Shown: positions 1-5,425 of the stretch, in pieces
Position numbering within the stretch: position 1 is the first letter of the stretch
How the letters are laid out: each line of letters opens with the position of its first letter
Assembly: GCA_005879435.1 (NCBI GenBank)
Contig: VBKX01000524.1
Coordinates: forward strand, 2,729-8,244
Direction of reading: 5' to 3'
DNA from: Deltaproteobacteria bacterium
GTDB taxonomy: Bacteria; Desulfobacterota; Binatia; UBA9968
DNA length: 5,516 nt
Made by a program: the position numbers and the translations under genes
The notes under the pieces: generated by a model
Databases searched by the model: none
Seen by the model: the letters and a program-made list of their open reading frames with translations, nothing else
Told to the model about the DNA's origin: nothing

Positions 1-1
1 C

Positions 2-1060
2 ACCGGGCTATTTCGTGCGTTGCCGGTAATGATTCTGTCACTGCCCGGCGGAGTGCTCGCCGACCGCATGGATCGACGCCAGCTGCTGATCATCACGCAA
101 AGTTTAGCCGCCCTATTGTCGCTCACGCTCGGGCTATTGAGTTCGGCGGGCCAGATCCGCGTGTGGCATATATACACCGTCACATTTCTGTCCGGCGCGG
201 TGGGAATCTTCGACGCGCCGGCACGCACCGCGATGATCCCGGCATTGGTGTCGGCGGAACAACTGGCCTCGGCTTATGCGCTCAATATCACCTGGCGGCA
301 AATCGCCACCCTCGGCGGTCCATTTATCGGTGGGCTCGTGATCAGCGCCTTGGGCATCAGCCCGGCGTATTACATCGACGCTCTGAGCTTTCTCGCCGTG
401 ATTATTTGTCTCGCGTTCATGCGCCGGCAGGTTAATCCGCCGAGTGTGCAAAAGGAATCGCCGCTACAGAGCGTGCGCGCCGGATTTAACTTCATTCGCG
501 AAAACTCGGTGATCTTGGGTTTGATGAGCATGGATACCTGCGTGCAATTTTTCGGCGCCTATCGTTCCATGATGCCCGCTTTTGCCCGCGACATTCTCGG
601 CACCGGACCCAGCGGGCTCGGTGCTCTTTTGGGCGTGCCTGCTCTTGGCGCCCTGGCGGGCTCAGGTATTGTTCTCGCGGCGGGAAACCCGAGACGCAAG
701 GGACAACTTATTATCGGCGTGACCCTGGTCTATACGATCGGTTTGATTTGCTTCGCGCTGTCACGGTCTCTGGCGCTGTCGCTGCTGATCGTTTTTTGTC
801 TCGGACTTGTCGATGCCATCGGCGAGACTTTGCGCGATACGTTAGTGCAACTGACAACCCCCGATCATATGCGCGGCCGAGTGAAAAGCTTCGATCAAGT
901 TTTCATGTCCGCAGGAACCTACGTCGGGCATGCGCAGATGGGCACCGCGGCAACCTTCTTGGGCGTGCCCGGCGCGCTGGTTCTTGGCGGTTGCTTGGGT
1001 TCCGCCGCAGTGCTGATGGTCGGAAAATTCGCGCGCAGTCTGCGCCGCCTCGATCGCTGA
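2..1060 (+). CDS. MFS exporter, EntS/MFS_3 type, 5'-truncated
   Basis: This is a proton-driven drug or metabolite exporter of the inner membrane, by family; the substrate is unknown. The frame is open to the first base of the window, so the gene begins upstream and 352 residues to the TGA at 1058-1060 are present. The TTG at 20 is not a credible start, because the codons before it (TGLFRA) continue the transmembrane helix. Residues 13-25 (GGVLADRMDRRQL) are the classic MFS motif A of the loop between helices 2 and 3, so roughly helix 1 and part of helix 2 are missing. Further on, FDAPARTAMIPAL, a GGPFIGGLV helix and an SFLAVIICL helix match the MFS_3 (PF05977) pattern, and the later part contains several more hydrophobic helices ending in a basic tail (RSLRRLDR). 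No frameshift is seen. It converges with the CBS gene, 34 bp apart. Family assignment is firm; exporter direction is inferred from the family. Confidence 0.9.
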   Translation, partial: TGLFRALPVMILSLPGGVLADRMDRRQLLIITQSLAALLSLTLGLLSSAGQIRVWHIYTVTFLSGAVGIFDAPARTAMIPALVSAEQLASAYALNITWRQIATLGGPFIGGLVISALGISPAYYIDALSFLAVIICLAFMRRQVNPPSVQKESPLQSVRAGFNFIRENSVILGLMSMDTCVQFFGAYRSMMPAFARDILGTGPSGLGALLGVPALGALAGSGIVLAAGNPRRKGQLIIGVTLVYTIGLICFALSRSLALSLLIVFCLGLVDAIGETLRDTLVQLTTPDHMRGRVKSFDQVFMSAGTYVGHAQMGTAATFLGVPGALVLGGCLGSAAVLMVGKFARSLRRLDR

Positions 1061-1077
1061 GTTCAGCGGCAGGTGGC
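1044..1077. terminator. Imperfect hairpin between convergent genes, possible weak terminator
   Basis: An outer stem GCCGCCT (1044-1050) pairs with AGGTGGC (1071-1077) with one G-U wobble. Inside it, CGCTG/CAGCG (1055-1059 and 1064-1068) forms a second stem around an AGTT loop. The structure includes the stop codon of the MFS gene and lies between two convergent genes, where a bidirectional terminator would be expected. No T-run follows on either strand, so it is not a standard intrinsic terminator. Confidence 0.25.
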
Positions 1078-1094
1078 AAGGCTCAAACGGCGGA

Positions 1095-1574
1095 TCACTC
1101 GGGCGTTTTTTCAATCCGTAGTTGCAGATTCTGAAATGCTTTGAGCAGATCGGTAGTGGTGATTATTCCCTGGATGAGTCCGTCGGCGTCTACCACGGGC
1201 AAACAATTGACCTGATGGTCGAGCACCAAGGCGACGGCGCTCGATAACGGGGTATCGACGTTTACCGTGATCGGTTCCGGTGTCATCACATCGGCCGCCA
1301 GCGTCGTCTCCGAGTCGTAACAGTCCGCCGCGCGCAGTACGTCACGATCGGAAATCACTCCAAGTATCCTGCCGTCAGGGTCCCCCACGAGTAGATGGCG
1401 GAAGGGATTTTGGGCCAGAAGATCGACAGCCTCGCGAAAAAGCTTATGCGGCTGCAATTGGACGACGTGGGTGGTCATGAGCTCGCCGATACGGCGCGGC
1501 GGCGGCGCGATATCCCCTGCCGAGGCCTTATTTCGATGCCCTCTAGTTTGGCGTTCGTTTCGCGTTGACGACAT
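1095..1574 (-). CDS. Stand-alone tandem CBS-domain protein
   Basis: This is a small cytoplasmic protein made of a pair of CBS domains (a Bateman module), which in known families binds adenine nucleotides and regulates a partner. With this start it has 159 residues. CBS1 spans about residues 31-82 and ends in GVISDRDV; CBS2 spans about 95-150 and ends in GIITTTDLL. Both keep the G-h-h-S/T-x-x-D ribose/phosphate contact motif, so ligand binding looks intact. The first ~28 residues are polar and basic and look disordered. No enzymatic or DNA-binding domain is attached. The start at 1574 is preferred because a perfect GGAGGT lies 10 nt upstream; an in-frame ATG at 1631 with AAAGGA 11 nt upstream would give 178 residues and cannot be excluded. 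The gene lies on the same strand as the ABC operon, 127 bp beyond the permease stop. Its partner is unknown. Confidence 0.88.
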   Translation of the reverse strand: MSSTRNERQTRGHRNKASAGDIAPPPRRIGELMTTHVVQLQPHKLFREAVDLLAQNPFRHLLVGDPDGRILGVISDRDVLRAADCYDSETTLAADVMTPEPITVNVDTPLSSAVALVLDHQVNCLPVVDADGLIQGIITTTDLLKAFQNLQLRIEKTPE

Positions 1575-1584
1575 ACGCCCTTGA

Positions 1585-1590
1585 ACCTCC
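1585..1590 (-). promoter_or_regulatory. Ribosome binding site deciding the CBS-gene start
   Basis: On the minus strand this reads GGAGGT, a full anti-Shine-Dalgarno match, with 10 nt to the ATG at 1574. Just upstream CGGG-AAATA-CCCG (1602-1590) can form a short hairpin whose 3' arm takes in the first G of the site. Confidence 0.5.
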
Positions 1591-1701
1591 GGGTATTTCC
1601 CGACGTTTCTCGACGATACTTTCATCGGCATTAGCCGCCGATTCCTTTAATGTCATCATTCGACCCGCGATTTGCCGTTATGGCGCTCTTTCGTGGCGGA
1701 G

Positions 1702-2484
1702 CTACGTCACCCTCCGATCGGTGCCCCGGTAGCGCCAGCGCAGCAGCCAGCGCTCCACCACTTCGGCGCAGAAAAAAAGCACCAGGACGAAGCCCATGAT
1801 CAGAAAGATGAGCCCCATGGTCAGCGCCGCGTTATAGGTGCTCTGCGCGAACTGAAGCAGATAACCCAGGCCTCGGGTGGCCGCGACAAACTCGCCGACG
1901 CAGGCGCCCGTGAAAGCGAAACCCACCGCAACTTTGAGGCTGCCGAGCACCCACGCCGTCACGGACGGCACATAGACTTCACGCAACAGCACCAGGCGTC
2001 CGCCACCGAGCGTGCGCACGCGGTCGACAAAAAGCTGGTTCACATCTTTGATGCCGTTGTACACGGCAAAAAAAATCAGCACGGCCACCAGCACGACCGC
2101 GAGGGCGATCTTTGAAGATATTTCGATGCCGAGCCAGATAACGAATAGCGGCGCGAGGATCACCCGGGGAATGGCGTTGAGAAGCAACATGATCGGCTCG
2201 AGCACATCGGCGACCAACGGGACCAGCGCGGCGGCAAAGCCGAGGAAAATCCCGAGCGCGAGCCCGATCACGAGCCCAGCGAGCGCAGCAACGAAAGTGG
2301 CTTCCAAATGGTTGTAGATCGTCCCCTCGATGAACAGTGAAAAGACAACCCGCAAAATCTCGCTCGGCGCGGGCGCATAAAACGGATTGATGACGCCGAT
2401 ACGCGACAGCACCTCCCACGCGGACGCCAGCAAAACCATCGCGAGCACGCGGCGCACGGCAACATTTTCCAAATAGCGGTTCAT
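1702..2484 (-). CDS. ABC importer permease, SsuC/TauC-like
   Basis: This is the membrane subunit of the ABC importer and forms the solute channel in the cytoplasmic membrane. The 260 residues are a normal length for the BPD_transp_1 (PF00528) family. Hydrophobic segments lie at about 12-30, 62-90, 97-118, 125-143, 175-205 and 222-241, consistent with six helices. The cytoplasmic coupling (EAA-type) loop is near 153-175, with a TLGGG then VYVPS pattern matching the family's LGAS...LP spacing, followed by a GEFVAATRGLGYLL segment typical of sulfonate/nitrate/taurine permeases. The C-terminus is strongly basic (RWRYRGTDRRVT). The ATG start overlaps the ATPase stop codon as ATGA, and GAGG sits 7 nt upstream inside the ATPase gene, so translation is probably coupled. 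It is the last gene of the operon. The substrate cannot be told from this sequence. Confidence 0.93.
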   Translation of the reverse strand: MNRYLENVAVRRVLAMVLLASAWEVLSRIGVINPFYAPAPSEILRVVFSLFIEGTIYNHLEATFVAALAGLVIGLALGIFLGFAAALVPLVADVLEPIMLLLNAIPRVILAPLFVIWLGIEISSKIALAVVLVAVLIFFAVYNGIKDVNQLFVDRVRTLGGGRLVLLREVYVPSVTAWVLGSLKVAVGFAFTGACVGEFVAATRGLGYLLQFAQSTYNAALTMGLIFLIMGFVLVLFFCAEVVERWLLRWRYRGTDRRVT

Positions 2485-3239
2485 CGCTGCGCCTCAAACT
2501 CGGCGCCATTCATCGCGCCCGACATATCGTTCCACAGCCGTTCGAGCAGCGGCGCAAAATTTGGGTGTTTGCGGCTGGCAAAAATATCTCGGGGCCGCGG
2601 AATCGCCACGTTGTAAGAAGCGAGGATGCGCGCTCTCGGCCCCTGCGAAAGCAGATACACCGTGTCGGAAACGGTCAATGCCTCTTCCAGATCGTGCGTG
2701 ACCAGGAGCACGCTCAGGTGCTCTCGTTCCACCCAATTCAACAGTTCCTGGGTGATCCGCGTGCGCACGATCGCATCGAGCGACGCGAAGGGTTCATCCA
2801 TGAGCAAGAGTTTTGGCTTCAAGGCGAGAATTTGAGCGATCGCAACGCGTTTTCTTTGCCCGCCGGAAAGTTCATGCGGAAAACGCTCGCCAAAACCTCC
2901 CAGCCCGAGGCGCGCCAGCCAAGCGTCGGCCTCGGACTCCGCCGCCTTTGTTGGCAGCTTACGAATCCGCAGCCCGAGCGCGACATTTTCGCGCGCGGTG
3001 CGCCACGGTAAAAGCGCATCGTCCTGAAAAAGGAATCCGAGGGATTCTCTGCTGCCGTTCAATTCGATGCCGCCTGATCGGGGCGTAAGTAATCCGCTGA
3101 CCGCGCGCAGGATGCTGGTTTTGCCGGAGCCCGAGGGCCCGACGAGACTCACGAACTTGCCAGAGGCGACTTCGAGGTTGACTCCTTCGATGACGGGTTC
3201 TGCGCCATAACCCACTGCGAGATCGCGGACGCGCAGCAC
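2481..3239 (-). CDS. ABC importer ATPase, SsuB/TauB-like
   Basis: This is the nucleotide-binding subunit that powers the importer from the cytoplasmic face. All catalytic motifs are present in its 252 residues: A-loop Tyr11, Walker A GPSGSGKT at 34-41, Q-loop Gln72 in FLFQDDALLPW, signature LSGGQ at 124-128, Walker B LLLMDEP at 144-150 with Glu149, D-loop SLD at 153-155 and switch His182 in THD. The FQDDALLPW and THDLEEAL stretches are typical of the nitrate/sulfonate/taurine subclass. The signature continues as RKRVAIAQIL, where relatives usually have RVAIARAL. The start is a GTG directly after the TAA of the binding-protein gene with no intervening base, and in the same frame; GGAAG lies 4 nt upstream. 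The N-terminus (LRVRDLAVGYG) begins exactly where the family's first strand does, which supports this start. Length and motifs indicate a functional enzyme. Confidence 0.95.
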   Translation of the reverse strand: MLRVRDLAVGYGAEPVIEGVNLEVASGKFVSLVGPSGSGKTSILRAVSGLLTPRSGGIELNGSRESLGFLFQDDALLPWRTARENVALGLRIRKLPTKAAESEADAWLARLGLGGFGERFPHELSGGQRKRVAIAQILALKPKLLLMDEPFASLDAIVRTRITQELLNWVEREHLSVLLVTHDLEEALTVSDTVYLLSQGPRARILASYNVAIPRPRDIFASRKHPNFAPLLERLWNDMSGAMNGAEFEAQR

Positions 3240-4304
3240 TTAACTTCCAACGATTGAAAGATCGAGTAAGGGCTTGTAGTCGATCGATGGCGCCAATAGA
3301 CCCGCCGCTTTGTGCGCATCTGCGACACGGCTTGTCGCGGCGAGGTCAATTTTCACATTGTCGGGATAGAGCGAGCGCCGGTAACGTTCCAGGATCGTCG
3401 CCAGGTGCTCGCGGTTGCCGCCGGTGATCAATTCCTTTGGCAAAGCCGCGACCGCATCTTTGACAGGGATCGTGCGCGTATCGCGCAAACCCTTGGCGAG
3501 CGCGCGCGCGAGCCGACCCATCTCGTCGCGGCGCCGCTCGCGCTCCTCGACGCGCACCGCCACGCCCATAAATTCATAGGCGCCGCCGAGATAGCGGTTC
3601 GCCTGTTCGATGTCCATCGCGTTGGCGATCACGCCGCCGCCCGCGCCGGTAATCAGAGTCAACGCCGGCTCTTGCACCATGCCGGCGTCAACCTGGCCGA
3701 GGCGCAACGCGTCCAATAAATTGGTGCCGATGGTGGCGAAACGCACCCGGTTGGGATCCGCTCCCGCGCGTGTCATCAGATAGAGCACGAGAATGTGGTC
3801 GGCGTTGCCCAACGCAGAGACACCGACGGTTCGGTTTTCCAGATCCTTCAGAGTGCGAATCTCTTTCGCCATTTTCGGCGCGCTGGCGAGGGCGAACAAC
3901 GGTAATCTTCCGGTGGACGCGAAGCGTGAGATCTTCGCTCCATGTGCGAATGCCTGGAGCGCCACGTCGAAGGACGTGCCCGCGTAGTCCACAGAACCGC
4001 CGACCAGAGCCTGCATGGCGACGTTTCGGCCGCGCGTGTACACCAAGCGGACGTCGAGACCTTCATCGGCGAAATGACCGCGCGCTCGCGTAACCTCGTA
4101 GGGGATAACGCAAAGGAGCTGGCCGCAGAATGCGAGCAGCACCTGACGGCCCTGGCCGTAGGCATTTTTCTTTGAGACGAACATGATGCCGCCGGCTAGG
4201 CCCGCCAGTCGCTTCAAAGCCGATCGTCTACCGATGATTTTATTATGACCGCTATTTTCGGGTTCACCGGTGAACTCCGGCGTCAATTTTTCGCAGCAAT
4301 CCAT
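3240..4304 (-). CDS. ABC importer solute-binding protein, NMT1/SsuA-like, Tat-like signal
   Basis: This is the extracytoplasmic receptor that captures the solute and delivers it to the permease. It has 354 residues from ATG 4304. That ATG is chosen because GGAG lies 5 nt upstream; a GTG one codon earlier (4307) leaves only 2 nt. A polar n-region of about 25 residues, starting MDCCEK, precedes GRRSALKRLAGLAGG (25-39), which fits a twin-arginine motif followed by a short hydrophobic stretch and a cleavage region near NAYGQG (47-52). The mature part follows the type-2 periplasmic fold: GHFADEGLDVRLVYTRG, then AMQALVGGSVDYAG (the site-sampling segment), LKDLENRTVGVSALG and LGQVDAGMVQEPAL. These match NMT1/THI5-like and SsuA-type proteins (PF09084/PF13379). 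Family members bind sulfonates, nitrate, taurine, pyrimidine precursors and other small molecules; the ligand here is not identifiable. Two cysteines in the first mature strand (60 and 65) are unusual. First gene of the operon. Confidence 0.9.
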   Translation of the reverse strand: MDCCEKLTPEFTGEPENSGHNKIIGRRSALKRLAGLAGGIMFVSKKNAYGQGRQVLLAFCGQLLCVIPYEVTRARGHFADEGLDVRLVYTRGRNVAMQALVGGSVDYAGTSFDVALQAFAHGAKISRFASTGRLPLFALASAPKMAKEIRTLKDLENRTVGVSALGNADHILVLYLMTRAGADPNRVRFATIGTNLLDALRLGQVDAGMVQEPALTLITGAGGGVIANAMDIEQANRYLGGAYEFMGVAVRVEERERRRDEMGRLARALAKGLRDTRTIPVKDAVAALPKELITGGNREHLATILERYRRSLYPDNVKIDLAATSRVADAHKAAGLLAPSIDYKPLLDLSIVGS

Positions 4305-4309
4305 CACGT

Positions 4310-4313
4310 CTCC
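4310..4313 (-). promoter_or_regulatory. Ribosome binding site for the solute-binding protein
   Basis: The minus strand reads TTGGAGACGTGATG. GGAG is 5 nt from ATG 4304 but only 2 nt from GTG 4307, which favours the ATG as the true start. Confidence 0.55.
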
Positions 4314-4332
4314 AACTTTTCAGCGCAATCCT

Positions 4333-4348
4333 GGTGCGCCAGCGCACC
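4333..4348. repeat. Perfect inverted repeat upstream of ABC operon, candidate operator or leader hairpin
   Basis: GGTGCGC (4333-4339) and GCGCACC (4342-4348) are perfect inverted copies around CA. They lie about 28 bp before the binding-protein start codon and about 20 bp before its ribosome site. A further GCGCA at 4323-4327 can pair instead with TGCGC at 4335-4339, giving mutually exclusive stems. The repeat could be a repressor half-site pair or an RNA hairpin in the operon leader. On the plus strand it is followed by a short T-run (4354-4359), but no plus-strand gene precedes it to be terminated. Confidence 0.5.
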
Positions 4349-4365
4349 TGAATCTTTTTCCTCTC

Positions 4366-4379
4366 GCCGAAACCTCGGC
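4366..4379. repeat. Small hairpin in the divergent intergenic region
   Basis: GCCGA (4366-4370) and TCGGC (4375-4379) form a 5-bp stem with a 4-nt loop. If the operon transcript starts near 4382, this would be at the extreme 5' end of the message, ahead of the inverted repeat at 4333-4348. It is short enough to be chance. Confidence 0.25.
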
Positions 4380-4388
4380 ACGCCAGTT

Positions 4389-4416
4389 AAAATATCGTAA
4401 TAACCTCAAAACACAA
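4389..4416 (-). promoter_or_regulatory. Candidate promoter for the ABC operon
   Basis: On the minus strand TTGTGT (4416-4411) is separated by 16 nt from TATTTT (4394-4389), a weak sigma-70-like pair with 3/6 and 4/6 consensus matches. It lies in the only clearly AT-rich patch (about 4387-4415) of the intergenic region. It would give a leader of roughly 78 nt that includes both hairpins. The same patch offers TAAAAT (4388-4393) as a -10 on the plus strand for the DUF169 gene, but without a good -35. Confidence 0.25.
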
Positions 4417-4477
4417 CCTGAACCGGAACTTCAACAAGATTGACCACGACGAATCACGATAACATGAAGGTGCACGG

Positions 4478-5233
4478 ATGAGTGAAAATGCCGAACTGGC
4501 CAAAAATCTAATTTCGTCTTTGGAACTGGCCCTACCGCCCATCGCCGTGACGTTTAGCGATGTCGCACCTGCCGACGTGCCTTCTTACGATGGTATCGTG
4601 CCTGCGGGATGCGTCTTTTGGCAGCAGGCCGCGACACGCACGTTTGTCACGTCGGCAAAGGATCATGCGCTCTGTTCGATCGGCACGCATACCCATCATC
4701 TGGCCAAGCCTGCGCCATCGCACCAAGCGGAACTAACGGAAGCTCTGAAGACCATGAGCGCTCTTGATTACGTGCGTGCCGAAGAAGTCGCGGCGATCCC
4801 GGTTATCGAGCGCGAAGTCCGTCACGTCGTTTACGGACCGCTCGCCGACTGTCACCTCGGACCCGATGTCGTGCTCGTATTCGCCCACGCCCGCCAAGGT
4901 CTGATTCTCAGCGAGGCGATTGCGCGCGTAGACAACGGCGTTCCTCCCGCGCTGGGCCGTCCGGCCTGCGCCGTGCTGCCTCAGGCGCGCAATCATGGAA
5001 ACGCCGCGCTGAGCCTGGGATGCTGCGGCGCGCGCGCCTACCTCGACGCACTTACCGACGCCGTGTCCCTGTGGGCGTTGCCGGCGGGCAAGCTCGATCG
5101 CTATTGTGCGGAGATTGCCACGCTAGCGCGTGCCAATAGGATACTCACGACGTTTCATTCGCGTCGGCGCGAGGACGTCGAGGCAGGAAAACAACCGACG
5201 ATGCGGCAATCACTCGAACGGCTGTCATCTTGA
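4478..5233 (+). CDS. DUF169 family protein
   Basis: This is a cytoplasmic protein of the DUF169 family (PF02596), whose biochemical role is not established. Its 251 residues are full length for the family. Recognisable family blocks are LPPIAVTFSD (19-28), AGCVFWQQA (43-51), DHALCSIGTH (62-71), VVYGPLADC (117-125), a DVVLVFAHARQGLILSEA core (130-147), LGRPACAVLP (159-168) and LSLGCCGARAYL (179-190). Cys45, Cys66, Cys164 and Cys182 sit in the family-like positions and could bind a metal or Fe-S cluster; this is inference. There is no signal peptide or membrane segment. The ATG has GAAGG 7 nt upstream. The gene is divergent from the ABC operon and shares its control region, which suggests related function or regulation. 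No clear intrinsic terminator follows. Identification as DUF169 is firm; function unknown. Confidence 0.88.
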   Translation: MSENAELAKNLISSLELALPPIAVTFSDVAPADVPSYDGIVPAGCVFWQQAATRTFVTSAKDHALCSIGTHTHHLAKPAPSHQAELTEALKTMSALDYVRAEEVAAIPVIEREVRHVVYGPLADCHLGPDVVLVFAHARQGLILSEAIARVDNGVPPALGRPACAVLPQARNHGNAALSLGCCGARAYLDALTDAVSLWALPAGKLDRYCAEIATLARANRILTTFHSRRREDVEAGKQPTMRQSLERLSS

Positions 5234-5425
5234 GCCGCATCCTCTCAACGATCGGCACGCTGAATTTAGCGCGGGGTAATTTCTTCACCCGTCGCCTTCA
5301 GCGAAAGCAATAGTCCAGCTTCCGGTTTTTCCCACGGAATGAGCAGATAGCAAGTTCCCGCTTGATGATCGTCAAAGAACCTTTAGACTTATCTGAGAAC
5401 TCACGAGTGTTAACCTGCATCGCGG
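5234..5425. other. Intergenic region with no complete gene
   Basis: These 192 bases separate the DUF169 stop from the last gene. They contain a weak hairpin CGCTG-AATT-TAGCG (with one G-U pair) at about 5259-5272, not followed by T residues, and another at 5320-5339 (TTCCG/CGGAA, 10-nt loop). The minus strand is open for 38 codons between 5382 and the TAA at 5266-5268 with a protein-like composition but no ATG, GTG or TTG start, so it may be a remnant or chance. A candidate promoter lies at the right end. Confidence 0.4.
5362..5389 (+). promoter_or_regulatory. Candidate promoter of the right-edge gene
   Basis: TTGATG (5362-5367), 16 nt, then TAGACT (5384-5389): four of six matches in each box to the sigma-70 consensus. 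Transcription would begin near 5396, about 30 nt before the ATG at 5426. No experimental or comparative support is available. Confidence 0.3.

Noticed and set aside
20..22. TTG as the start of the MFS gene
   Set aside because: The reading frame is open to the window edge and the upstream codons continue the helix; motif A lies too near this codon for a complete MFS N-terminus.
1672..2115. 147-codon plus-strand open frame opposite the permease
   Set aside because: It lies antisense to a clear permease gene, is rich in His, Gln, Ala and Arg, shows no domain, and is the expected shadow of a GC-rich gene.
2565..3011. 148-codon plus-strand open frame opposite the ATPase
   Set aside because: It is antisense to all the ATPase motifs and has no recognisable domain or ribosome site.
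3496..3516. GCGCGCGC-rich low-complexity stretch
   Set aside because: It encodes the Ala/Arg/Leu helix of the solute-binding protein with ordinary GC-rich codons; no repeat unit is present.
3312..3719. 135-codon plus-strand open frame opposite the solute-binding gene
   Set aside because: Arg/Ala/His-rich shadow; the opposite strand encodes a well-supported family protein over the same bases.
4333..4360. Intrinsic terminator on the plus strand (inverted repeat followed by CTTTTTC)
   Set aside because: No plus-strand gene lies just upstream to be terminated, the repeat spacer is only 2 nt, and the T-run begins 5 nt after the stem; an operator or leader element explains it better.
4440..4465. 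TTGACC plus TAACAT as a promoter for DUF169
   Set aside because: The spacer is only 14 nt and the transcript would start at the ribosome site itself.
4305..4477. Thiamine (TPP) or other known riboswitch before the NMT1-type operon
   Set aside because: The conserved TPP motifs (CTGAGA and the second-helix block) are absent on the minus strand, and no other riboswitch signature was recognised by eye.
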